From the IMG/VR virus record IMGVR_UViG_3300017752_000120, positions 1-27,148 of that record: a stretch of DNA of 27,148 nt. One strand, written 5' to 3'. Every line of letters begins with the position of its first letter. Position 1 is the first letter of the stretch. Made by a program: the position numbers and the translations under genes. Below are positions 14,070 through 20,929 of this stretch, one piece after another. The stretch is from a virus. The notes under the pieces were generated by a model. That model saw only the letters and a program-made list of their open reading frames with translations, was not told the origin of the DNA and ran no database searches.

Positions 14070-14828
14070 CTACCAGGTGTCACCGCTCCATGCAACACGC
14101 TTCCAAATGTTTGCTGAACCGTCGTAATCTGCTGTTGCATAGTAGATATAGTTGCCGTCAAAGGCAAAATCGCCTGCAGTATCGCCGCTAACGCCTATAC
14201 TGCTTGCAGGTGTGTGGCTTTGTACAATACGCATGCGGTCACCACCGGCAGTGATGTCTGCACCTGCATCAACATCTTGTACAAAAATATCTTTAAAACG
14301 CAGACTAGTACCGCCAATATCATATGTTTGATCAGTGTCGGGAACAATACTGCTGTCTAATCTGCCTGTAATAGTTACTGTGTCAGCACTGCTGTCACCT
14401 AGGTCAACGTTTCCATTAAAGGTTGCTGTGCCACTTGCTATGAGTGTTGCTGTAGTAATACTTGTAGTGTTTGCTACTGCATTTACATTAAGTGTGCCAT
14501 CTATTACGGCACTACCATCAATGTTTGCAGCACCATCTACTTGCAGTGTAGCACCACGAGTTTCGCCAGTAGCTCTAAGATCACCAGTTACACTAGCATC
14601 GCTTTGAATGTTTACAATGCCTGTGCCATTGGGATCAATAACAACGTTTTCGTTGCTTACATCTCCAATAATCTTGTTATCAACAAATCTAAGTCTACTT
14701 AGACTAGTACCACCAAGTTCGTCGTAAACTTCTGTAAAGTTGTCGTTTACCTTTACAAATGCGGCACGAAGTGAATCGCCTGTGCCGTCGTCTGCATTAG
14801 TACCTACATTAATGGTTGCCTTTGCCAT
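14070..14828 (-). CDS. Tail-fibre protein, paralogue A
   Basis: The 252-residue protein begins MAKATINVGTNADDGTGDSL, followed by RAAFVKVNDNFTEVYDELGG, the conserved fibre-attachment module. The middle consists of repetitive beta strands with a VVIDPNGTGIVNI turn and alternating V-DGSAVIDGT-type repeats, as in beta-helical fibres. The C-terminus (GDTAGDFAFDGNYIYYATAD, then ANIWKRVAW) matches that of the 10820 product. It follows the 14838 gene after 9 bases and probably shares its late promoter. Confidence 0.75.
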   Translation of the reverse strand: MAKATINVGTNADDGTGDSLRAAFVKVNDNFTEVYDELGGTSLSRLRFVDNKIIGDVSNENVVIDPNGTGIVNIQSDASVTGDLRATGETRGATLQVDGAANIDGSAVIDGTLNVNAVANTTSITTATLIASGTATFNGNVDLGDSSADTVTITGRLDSSIVPDTDQTYDIGGTSLRFKDIFVQDVDAGADITAGGDRMRIVQSHTPASSIGVSGDTAGDFAFDGNYIYYATADYDGSANIWKRVAWSGDTW

Positions 14829-14837
14829 TGTCTATCC

Positions 14838-15407
14838 TTAACTTACAGCGTAGTATGGTACAACGTATGCTGTGCCGTTAACTTTTAGTTGGAAGTATCC
14901 AGTTGGAGTTGCTGGTAGCGCAGTTGCTCCACCTGCCGCGCCTACTGTTGTTTGTGCAGTTGTGTTGTAGTCAATAAGACCAGTACCGCTAGGATCAATA
15001 ACTAGGTCTTGGTTACTGCGCTCTGTACCGATTCTTGTACCACCAACAAATACATCTCCAACTTGTAGTCTGCCTGTTGATTCAGTAAATGTAAACTCGC
15101 CGTTGAAACTTACATCACCGTCACTGTCAACAAATGCCACTGCATTGTCTGTATGGTCTGTAAAACGAAGTTCGCTTGCTGTTGCTAATACGACACGACC
15201 AGTGCCGTTTGGATCTAGGATAATGTTGCCGTTGGTGTTATCACTAGCAACGGTGTTGCCTGTGATAGTTACATTGTTACCACTTGATGCAGTACTGTAC
15301 AAATACAGCTCATCAAAGTTATCGTTGATTTTGTCAAAGGCAGTGCGTAACGGATCGCCTGTTCCGTCATTGGCGCTACTACCAATATTAATACTTTGTT
15401 TCGGCAT
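14838..15407 (-). CDS. Tail-fibre protein, paralogue B
   Basis: The 189-residue protein begins MPKQSINIGSSANDGTGDPL, then RTAFDKINDNFDELYLYSTA, clearly paralogous to the 14070 product over the first 45 residues. Two IDP-(N/S)-GTG turns (NIILDPNGTGRVVL and LVIDPSGTGLIDY) repeat in the middle. The C-terminus ends in YFQLKVNGTAYVVPYYAVS rather than the IWK motif. A GATAAATA box lies 25 bases upstream. Confidence 0.72.
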   Translation of the reverse strand: MPKQSINIGSSANDGTGDPLRTAFDKINDNFDELYLYSTASSGNNVTITGNTVASDNTNGNIILDPNGTGRVVLATASELRFTDHTDNAVAFVDSDGDVSFNGEFTFTESTGRLQVGDVFVGGTRIGTERSNQDLVIDPSGTGLIDYNTTAQTTVGAAGGATALPATPTGYFQLKVNGTAYVVPYYAVS

Positions 15408-15431
15408 TATTAGAACTCCTAACTTACTGTA

Positions 15432-15439
15432 TATTTATC
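15432..15439 (-). promoter_or_regulatory. Late promoter box GATAAATA
   Basis: Minus-strand GATAAATA lies 25 bases before the start of the 14838-15407 fibre gene, in the gap after the Rieske-like gene. Confidence 0.62.
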
Positions 15440-15457
15440 CAGTAGTAGGAAAAAGAT

Positions 15458-16528
15458 TTACAAAGTTAAGTTCTCTAGTGGTCTTGTTGGATTTACACCT
15501 AAGAAATCGCCCCATTTGCCATAGTAGTGTCGCATACCAACTTCATCATGTATAGTAGAGTTCTCATGTCTTCCGTGCAGAATGTTTCTTGATTCTGTAC
15601 CTTCACGCATTGTAGTGCCTTGCCCTGCAACGCCAATAAGGTCTTCGTGCAGATTGCGTCCAAATGGACCCCAGATACTGTTGTGGTGTTTAATGCGTGT
15701 GTGTCTCTCAGCAGGTGTGTCAATGCGCAGCCCATAACCTCTGAACTCGATTAAGACTCGATTAGGACCTAGTGGAGTTACTGTGTCACTACGATAGGCA
15801 CTGCCCCGTAAGTTGAAGTTATAGCCTGGGAAGAGGTCGACCATGTACCACTGGTTGGGCGGCAGATTGGGAAAAGATAACTCCCCTCTATCCTCAAAGC
15901 CGTCATACTCAGTATAGTTAACAGTAAAGCTACTGACGTTAACATGACCATTATCAAAAGGAACATTTTTTCTAGCGAAATATTCATCGTTAAAACCGCT
16001 CACTCTGTTAAAGTAGTGCATGAAATCGTGATAAAACTCGCTATTAGTATCATGCCACAACTTGTAGTTGGTGTCAATGATTGCTTTGTGATAGTGAAAC
16101 ACTTCTAGTTCTTCAGTATCAATAGCATCTGCTATGCAATCAAATGCACCTGCTGTCCACTGTTCTACATCCTGAGTAGGATTTGGATCCAGTGTTACCC
16201 AAACCATTTGTCCGTGCTTTACTTCGCAATGCAGTTGTGTTCCATCTATAGGCCCACTTAGTGTACCTGCTGGCTGTGTAATGCCTGTGTCTCGAAGAGC
16301 ACGAACACCGTCCGTTGTATTTACTGCTATTACAGGAACGCCTGCTATTGTAGTTGTGCGGAAATCGCCTAGTTCATACATTTCGCTCAAGTGGCATATA
16401 GGCACCCAAACTTTACCGAAGATCAACTCTTGTTCTGCTAGGTAAACTTCGTGATTATTGTAGCATTCACTGCTGATGTATTCTATGTTTGGTTGCTTTA
16501 ACCAGTTGGTATGATTGCGTGGTGGCAT
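15458..16528 (-). CDS. Rieske-type ring-hydroxylating oxygenase alpha subunit lacking the Rieske ligands
   Basis: The 356-residue protein has the alpha-subunit layout. The N-terminal FGKVWVPICHLSEMYELGDF and TTTIAGVPVIAVNTTDG (residues 38-74) match the start of the Rieske domain. The CxH and CxxH cluster ligands and about 40 residues between them are absent; the text goes from VRALRDTGI straight to HCEVKHGQMVWVTLDP (100-115). The catalytic-domain block NYKLWHDTNSEFYHDFMHYF (154-173) is kept, with H167 and H171 as likely iron ligands, and so is the C-terminal HYYGKWGDFLG. Start ATG 16526-16528 has AAGGAG. Substrate and activity are unknown. Confidence 0.75.
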   Translation of the reverse strand: MPPRNHTNWLKQPNIEYISSECYNNHEVYLAEQELIFGKVWVPICHLSEMYELGDFRTTTIAGVPVIAVNTTDGVRALRDTGITQPAGTLSGPIDGTQLHCEVKHGQMVWVTLDPNPTQDVEQWTAGAFDCIADAIDTEELEVFHYHKAIIDTNYKLWHDTNSEFYHDFMHYFNRVSGFNDEYFARKNVPFDNGHVNVSSFTVNYTEYDGFEDRGELSFPNLPPNQWYMVDLFPGYNFNLRGSAYRSDTVTPLGPNRVLIEFRGYGLRIDTPAERHTRIKHHNSIWGPFGRNLHEDLIGVAGQGTTMREGTESRNILHGRHENSTIHDEVGMRHYYGKWGDFLGVNPTRPLENLTL

Positions 16529-16613
16529 AGTAAACTCCTTACTATACAATATTTACATATAGCATGGAGTAATGTCAAAGATTATCTGTCTATTAGGGAA
16601 TAGGTATAAACTA

Positions 16614-16895
16614 TTATACAGCAAAACTTTCGCCGCAGCCGCAACTTGCTACAGCATTGGGATTGACGACTTGTAGATAACTGCCGCCTAGTTCTGTAAT
16701 ATAATCAACGGTACAGCCCATTACAAACATTTCTGCAATAGGGTCTACATGTAGATTGCCTACGGTAGGTTCTTTGTCTGTAACATCCCAAATATAAGTA
16801 AAACCGCTGCATCCTCCGCCTTTTACACTTAGGTAAACATTGGGATCTCCAACGGTTTTAAGATATTGTTCTGCTTTTTCAGTTAGTGTGATCAT
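16614..16895 (-). CDS. A-type iron-sulfur cluster carrier (IscA/ErpA/HesB family)
   Basis: The 93-residue protein has the three conserved cysteines of the family, C29 in KGGGCSGF and C85/C87 in SCGCGESFAV at the C-terminus. A-type carriers pass Fe-S clusters to apo-enzymes. Phage copies are known in marine myophages. Here it stands between an SGNH hydrolase and the Rieske-type gene, and the window encodes two radical SAM enzymes that need Fe-S clusters, so these are its most plausible clients. Confidence 0.93.
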   Translation of the reverse strand: MITLTEKAEQYLKTVGDPNVYLSVKGGGCSGFTYIWDVTDKEPTVGNLHVDPIAEMFVMGCTVDYITELGGSYLQVVNPNAVASCGCGESFAV

Positions 16896-16899
16896 ACTA

Positions 16900-17628
16900 T
16901 TATTTATTGGCGATGTGTGCTACAAGTTTATCAAACAGTAACTTGTTAGATCTAGGGCCAGGATGTACATTGTCATCTGCTCTGTCTAATCTGTTGTCAT
17001 AAAAACTATAGTCAAGCCATTCTATTGTGTTATCAAAATCTATGCTTGTCAGTATATTTCTAAGATCGTTGAGTTTTTCTGATATGTATTCGTCAGGTCT
17101 ATTTTCAAAATCTAACATGTCTTTTATGTCACTAGTAAGATTGTAATCAAAAACTTCTCGACAAAGTGTGTTTGTTCCTTGTACAAAAACATATTTTCTA
17201 TTCAAGTTTTTAAGTGCAAGTTCCAAACTTTTGACTTGAAGTAGAAATCTTTTAAGATTCATGTAACTATTATCAAAATGCTTGTAGTGCAACCGTGCAT
17301 AGTCTTTTACACCGTTGATATCTGCATTTTTGCCTTCTGCAGGCGGGCCTAATATAGTATAGTCATCTACATTATTATGACTGCTATACATCCATCGTCT
17401 ATGTGGGTATGACCATACTACAACCGCATAGTCATAACTAGTGTCAATGACTTGCTCTAATGTTCTGTAGAATATTTCTTCACAAGTTCCAGCGTTGATT
17501 CCTATGTTTGTAACGTCTGACTCGTAGTAATCTGCTAACAAATAGGGCCAGTGATACAGAGGTTGGTTTTGTTTTGTAAAACCACACTGCTCTGTAAAAC
17601 TACAACCTGCTACTAGAATATTCTGCAT
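16900..17628 (-). CDS. SGNH/GDSL-type hydrolase-like protein
   Basis: The 242-residue protein begins MQNILVAGCSFTEQ, with the nucleophile serine of block I at S10. It has a block II-like GINAGTCEEI at about residues 50-60 and the block V Asp-x-x-His at D219/H222 (DDNVHPGPRS). The fold suits an esterase or acyl hydrolase, for example on surface polysaccharide. The block III Asn is not obvious. ATG at 17626-17628 was chosen because AGGAG precedes it. It lies 4 bases upstream of the A-type carrier gene. Confidence 0.7.
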   Translation of the reverse strand: MQNILVAGCSFTEQCGFTKQNQPLYHWPYLLADYYESDVTNIGINAGTCEEIFYRTLEQVIDTSYDYAVVVWSYPHRRWMYSSHNNVDDYTILGPPAEGKNADINGVKDYARLHYKHFDNSYMNLKRFLLQVKSLELALKNLNRKYVFVQGTNTLCREVFDYNLTSDIKDMLDFENRPDEYISEKLNDLRNILTSIDFDNTIEWLDYSFYDNRLDRADDNVHPGPRSNKLLFDKLVAHIANK

Positions 17629-17662
17629 GTTTCTCCTGGGCACCATCCATTCAGTTATTTAA

Positions 17663-17682
17663 CCTGTCGAATGGAAGACAGG
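17663..17682. other. Short hairpin between genes
   Basis: CCTGTC and GACAGG form a 6-bp stem around an 8-base loop in the gap between the 72-aa gene and the SGNH gene. No T run follows on either strand, so it is at most a weak terminator or an RNA processing site. Confidence 0.3.
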
Positions 17683-17692
17683 ACTTTGTTAG

Positions 17693-17911
17693 TTATGGAC
17701 GGTCTTTGGTAAATGGACCATCATCTAATTCATTAAGTGCTTCGCTCTTATGATCTGCTTCAAACATTAGATTAAGACTTTCAAACTGTTTAGATTCCCA
17801 ATCCTCGTTTGAACGCAACTGCACATCAGTTGCTCCGCTTTCCAGTGCTTTTCTAAATGCTGCTATTCCTGCATCAACATCAGTTGTATATACGTCTACG
17901 TTAACTTTCAT
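17693..17911 (-). CDS. Small acidic protein, unknown function (72 aa)
   Basis: MKVNVDVYTTDVDAGIAAFR begins with a beta strand followed by an amphipathic helix, and the C-terminus is acidic (NELDDGPFTKDRP). There is no motif I recognise. The gene follows the membrane-protein gene at 17932 by 20 bases and is probably co-transcribed. GGAAAATCGAAA precedes the ATG. It is a plausible small phage gene, supported mainly by context. Confidence 0.5.
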   Translation of the reverse strand: MKVNVDVYTTDVDAGIAAFRKALESGATDVQLRSNEDWESKQFESLNLMFEADHKSEALNELDDGPFTKDRP

Positions 17912-17931
17912 TTTCGATTTTCCTTACGTTT

Positions 17932-18432
17932 TTATTCATGTTCTCCACCTGGATCGTTTGGATCAAGTTTAACCTTTTCACCGTTAATCCACATGTATTG
18001 TCGTGTGCGGCTTACACTGTGATATCCAGGGCGCAAACTAAAAAGTTTTGGATTGCGTTTTGCAGTTTCAAATGTGCCTACTGTTACAACAATACCAGCA
18101 ATAAACAATACATGTGCAACTGCACTTACACCAAACACAGTGATACTACCTACACTCATGCTAAAGATAATACACCACATCCATGCTAGTATTTGCATTA
18201 CTACATGTCGAGTCTGTAGGTCTGGAATATTACGCAATGGATTCATGTTATGATCCATAATAGCGTTCCAACCGTTTACAATAAATGTTCTCACAGGATA
18301 AACTCCTTTTTCCAGTGTTGTTTTAATAGGATAGTGTGCGTCTACAGTGTCTTTAAAATCAATAGCATCATACACATTAATAAAACTCTGTACTACTTTA
18401 TGGTTTCGGAAGTAACCAGTTACCCTATACAT
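17932..18432 (-). CDS. Phage membrane protein, unknown function (166 aa)
   Basis: A soluble N-terminal part (MYRVTGYFRNHKVVQSFINV) is followed by two transmembrane segments at about residues 78-98 (VMQILAWMWCIIFSMSVGSI) and 103-120 (AHVLFIAGIVVTVGTF). A C-terminal tail contains SRTRQYMWINGEKVKLDPND. It is likely a two-span inner-membrane protein. The start overlaps the upstream stop by 1 base. No known family is recognised. Confidence 0.6.
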   Translation of the reverse strand: MYRVTGYFRNHKVVQSFINVYDAIDFKDTVDAHYPIKTTLEKGVYPVRTFIVNGWNAIMDHNMNPLRNIPDLQTRHVVMQILAWMWCIIFSMSVGSITVFGVSAVAHVLFIAGIVVTVGTFETAKRNPKLFSLRPGYHSVSRTRQYMWINGEKVKLDPNDPGGEHE

Positions 18433-18632
18433 TAGTCTCTTAGCATCTTAAAGTAAATGCTTTCTTTCCCAGTCGCTTCATTGCGCACTGTTAGTGCTGG
18501 CTGTCCATCAGGATCTGATTTACCAACATAGTTCCAAGACATGCCGTCTTCGATATTTTGCTCTACTGTTTCAAAAAACTCTGTGTTGTCGATTGCAAAC
18601 AGTGTTGTAAAAAGCATTACTGCGATAGTCAT
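18432..18632 (-). CDS. Small exported protein (66 aa)
   Basis: A short hydrophobic N-terminus MTIAVMLFTTLFAI looks like a signal peptide or anchor. A soluble region of about 50 residues with DGMSWNYVGKSDPDGQPALT follows. The product is probably periplasmic or membrane-anchored and is translated just ahead of the two-span membrane protein, so they may interact. GGAAG precedes the ATG. Function is unknown. Confidence 0.55.
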   Translation of the reverse strand: MTIAVMLFTTLFAIDNTEFFETVEQNIEDGMSWNYVGKSDPDGQPALTVRNEATGKESIYFKMLRD

Positions 18633-18672
18633 TTTTCGTTCTTCCTTAGTCTATACTTGCGTTTTTATGTAC

Positions 18673-18762
18673 TGGCAGAGAGGGAGGGATTCGAACCCCC
18701 GGAGCCCGCAAAGGCTCAATGGATTAGTAATCCACCGCTTTAAGCCACTCAGCCACCTCTCC
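18673..18762 (-). tRNA. tRNA-Ser (anticodon ACT)
   Basis: The 90-base class II cloverleaf has acceptor GGAGAGG/CCTCTCT, D-arm with GTGG, anticodon loop TTACTAA within GTGGA/TCCAT, a long variable arm GAGCC-TTTGCG-GGCTC, T-loop TTCGAAT, and encoded CCA with G73 (a serine discriminator). The anticodon ACT is unusual. AGY-reading serine tRNAs normally have GCT, and A34 could become inosine and misread AGA. Confidence 0.88.
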
Positions 18763-18768
18763 AATACT

Positions 18769-18924
18769 TTAATGAGCCATTATGACCTTACGTTCATAAA
18801 CTTTAATAGCCGCTTTGGCTTGCTCTCTGTTAACTTTAGCCATGTTCATAACAAACTTTATACTTTGTTCTGTACTAAGTTGCATTTGGTATGCTTCAAT
18901 AACTGCGTAATCAATATCTGCCAT
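18769..18924 (-). CDS. Small helical protein (51 aa)
   Basis: ATG at 18922-18924 has AGGAG at ideal spacing and a consensus promoter 25 bases upstream. MADIDYAVIEAYQMQLSTEQ is followed by a long helix (KFVMNMAKVNREQAKAAIKV) with heptad-like hydrophobics. It is well expressed by appearance and probably an early protein. No family is recognised. The tRNA-Ser gene lies 6 bases downstream and would be on the same transcript. Confidence 0.7.
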   Translation of the reverse strand: MADIDYAVIEAYQMQLSTEQSIKFVMNMAKVNREQAKAAIKVYERKVIMAH

Positions 18925-18948
18925 TTCATGTCTCCTATTATTATTAAC

Positions 18949-18977
18949 ATTATATGCTAACTTTACTAGGATGTCAA
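18949..18977 (-). promoter_or_regulatory. Consensus sigma70 promoter for the 51-aa gene and tRNA-Ser
   Basis: Minus-strand TTGACA (18977-18972), 17-bp spacer and TATAAT (18954-18949), both perfect. The -35 box contains the TGA stop of the radical SAM gene upstream. Confidence 0.88.
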
Positions 18978-20263
18978 GTCTTTTTTGGCGATAAAAAATC
19001 CTCAGTGTTTACACCATAAGTTTCGGCCCAGTCGAGCTCTGCGTCTTGATCTTCGGCTTCTTTCTTTTGTTGCTTGTTGTTGAACATATCAACAGGCATG
19101 ATAGTTTCTTCTTTTTCCATGTTCGACTCCCATATATGAGGGAAAAGTTCTTTACTATTAAGTTTTCTTCTTTGATCTAATAATAGCAGATTAGTTCGAG
19201 TATCGTCAATATCTTTTTTGTATTTACTGTCAATGAAGTTAATGCAACCTTCTATGGCATTATACAAACTGTATTTAGGATCCAATGTCTTTTGTAGTTG
19301 TGTACATCTGAGTACAAAATAGTCTAGCTGCCAGTCTGGCAGATTATTAATATTACTCCAAGTTGGACTTGTTGCATGATGTATTACAAAACCATTCTCA
19401 TGTACGCCTCGTTCCATAAGGTAATCTATACAATCGAATAGTGCTACAGGATTTAATACATTCAAAACCATGTTAAAGTTATAACTAGGAACTTCATTTA
19501 TAACTATGTCAATATTTTTTGCAAAACTACTCCAGGTCTGTGGATATCTAATGTATTGATAATGTTCACCTGTGCTTTCTGCACTTATTGTATATCTTAA
19601 CTTTTTAAACTTTTTGCTAAGTTCAAATACAGGTGTATGTATGTTTTTTATATTACTGTTTATTCTTAACTTACAATCAGGATTGACCTCGTATAGTGTT
19701 TCCAGTAACTGAGCAAAATCCTTGTTTATAAGTGGCTCACCGCCTGCAAGATAAACTTCTTTTGCATTCGCTAGGTTATCCAGTACAAACTGCTTAACAT
19801 CCTCTACACCATCTGCCCTGTTGACCGTCACTCCTAGTTCTTTTGCCCATCTACTGCTTAGGGCTGGAAAACAATAAACACATGCATTTTGACAGGTGTT
19901 ATCATAACGTAAATCAAATCCGGTAGGTATTAGGTCACCATCGTTTGTATCATAACTTTCTAATCTGTCAGTTCTTGTAAGTGTGCGTTTATAGTGTTTT
20001 CTTAAACTATAAGCATCTTGCTCTGTTTCAAGTTTATAACACTCTGCGCAGTTACTATGGTATTTGCCATTTATCATAGCACCCTGTATTTCTTTAAGCA
20101 CAGGATTGCTCGTGATACAACTAGCAAACGTATCTGTGTTAAGATTACCTAAAGGGCTTGCTCCGATACTACAAGTTTTAACATCACCATCTGGTGCTAC
20201 ATAAAGATTGTTCCAAGGCGCAGGGCAAAATGTTTTGCTTTCAAATAACTGTTTTGGTTTCAT
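18974..20263 (-). CDS. Radical SAM protein with N-terminal twitch/SPASM-type cluster region (second copy)
   Basis: The 429-residue protein opens with FCPAPWNNLYVAPDGDVKTC (C13, C31), then C72-x-x-C75, an auxiliary-cluster pattern placed before the radical SAM barrel. The barrel has C124-QNA-C128-VY-C131 and GGEP at 174-177. This is the same architecture as the 4727-5695 product but about 100 residues longer at the C-terminus. It belongs to the N-terminal twitch radical SAM family of unknown substrate. Its start overlaps the upstream SDR-like stop (ATGA), so the two are coupled. Confidence 0.85.
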   Translation of the reverse strand: MKPKQLFESKTFCPAPWNNLYVAPDGDVKTCSIGASPLGNLNTDTFASCITSNPVLKEIQGAMINGKYHSNCAECYKLETEQDAYSLRKHYKRTLTRTDRLESYDTNDGDLIPTGFDLRYDNTCQNACVYCFPALSSRWAKELGVTVNRADGVEDVKQFVLDNLANAKEVYLAGGEPLINKDFAQLLETLYEVNPDCKLRINSNIKNIHTPVFELSKKFKKLRYTISAESTGEHYQYIRYPQTWSSFAKNIDIVINEVPSYNFNMVLNVLNPVALFDCIDYLMERGVHENGFVIHHATSPTWSNINNLPDWQLDYFVLRCTQLQKTLDPKYSLYNAIEGCINFIDSKYKKDIDDTRTNLLLLDQRRKLNSKELFPHIWESNMEKEETIMPVDMFNNKQQKKEAEDQDAELDWAETYGVNTEDFLSPKKT

Positions 20264-20709
20264 ATAACAATATTATTCCTGCACCATTGTTCCAGTTTAG
20301 CATAGTCATATTCTCCAGGATCATACAAATGCGCTGGATTAACGATTGCAATGTTCGGATGATTTATCTGTGCAACTGCATGTGCAAGACTCTGTTTCTG
20401 TGTATGATAGCGCATCATATGAACATCGTCGCCCCAATGTTTTTCATATACCACTGCACTGCCTATGTTTATAACACGTTTTTTTGTTCCATGTATTTCG
20501 AAGCATTCATACACGAGTTGTGTTTGTGCAAAATCTGGCTTTGCTACGCTGATTAGAACATCAAAGTCTGCGGTTAAGATCGTTTGTCTAACAGAATAAT
20601 CTCTGAGATCATGCTGTTTTCCAAATCTTAAAACAGTGTGTGCGTGTTCTAAATAATCAGCAATGCTTTTTCCAAGCCCTGCATCTGTTCCTGTGACTGA
20701 TACTATCAT
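20260..20709 (-). CDS. Short SDR/NAD(P)-binding protein
   Basis: The 149-residue protein begins MIVSVTGTDAGLGKSIADYL, the TGxxxGxG nucleotide-binding turn of short-chain dehydrogenases. It continues with a VLISVAKP strand and KRVINIGSAVVY, where the Ser fits the SDR catalytic-strand position. The usual YxxxK is replaced by a MMRYHTQKQSLA segment that may supply Tyr and Lys. At 149 residues it lacks the C-terminal third of most SDRs. ATG at 20707-20709 was chosen because longer starts would run into tRNA-Arg. It is coupled to the radical SAM gene. Confidence 0.7.
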   Translation of the reverse strand: MIVSVTGTDAGLGKSIADYLEHAHTVLRFGKQHDLRDYSVRQTILTADFDVLISVAKPDFAQTQLVYECFEIHGTKKRVINIGSAVVYEKHWGDDVHMMRYHTQKQSLAHAVAQINHPNIAIVNPAHLYDPGEYDYAKLEQWCRNNIVI

Positions 20710-20719
20710 AATATGAATA

Positions 20720-20796
20720 TGGCGTTCCCGGCAGGATTCGAACCTGCGACCCACAGCTTAGAAGGCTGTTGCTCTATCCAGCTGAGCTACGGAAAC
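20720..20796 (-). tRNA. tRNA-Arg (anticodon TCT)
   Basis: The 77-base cloverleaf has acceptor GTTTCCG/CGGGAAC, anticodon loop CTTCTAA within ACAGC/GCTGT, T-loop TTCGAAT and encoded CCA. It reads AGA/AGG, frequent in AT-rich phages. Confidence 0.94.
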
Positions 20797-20803
20797 ATAA
20801 AGT

Positions 20804-20888
20804 TGGTGCGCCTAGAGGGAGTCGAACCCCCACGCCTTGCGGCACAGGTACCTAAAACCTGCGTGTCTACCAGTTCCACCATAGGCGC
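20804..20888 (-). tRNA. tRNA-Leu (anticodon TAG)
   Basis: The 85-base class II cloverleaf has acceptor GCGCCTA/TAGGCGC, anticodon loop TTTAGGT within CAGGT/ACCTG, a long variable arm TGCCGCAAGGCG, T-loop TTCGACT and encoded CCA. It reads CUA/CUG and related CUN codons. It is directly behind a strong promoter. Confidence 0.94.
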
Positions 20889-20900
20889 TTTATGTTTATT

Positions 20901-20929
20901 ACTATACTAGAATCCTATGCTTGTGTCAA
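20901..20929 (-). promoter_or_regulatory. Sigma70-type promoter for the tRNA-Leu/tRNA-Arg/SDR/radical SAM unit
   Basis: Minus-strand TTGACA (20929-20924), 17-bp spacer and TATAGT (20906-20901), 12 bases before the mature tRNA-Leu 5' end. The -35 box is made of codons near the end of the PP-loop gene. A T4-consensus TATAAATA also occurs at 20932-20939 on the same strand. Confidence 0.78.

Noticed and set aside
16529-16613. TTGACA on the minus strand before the Rieske-type gene
   Set aside because: No acceptable -10 box occurs at 16-18 bp; only TAAATA-like sequence, so no promoter is claimed.
20710-20754. Longer start of the SDR-like gene, giving MGRRFESC... at its N-terminus
   Set aside because: The extra codons come from the tRNA-Arg gene; the ATG at 20707-20709 starts right at the Rossmann strand.
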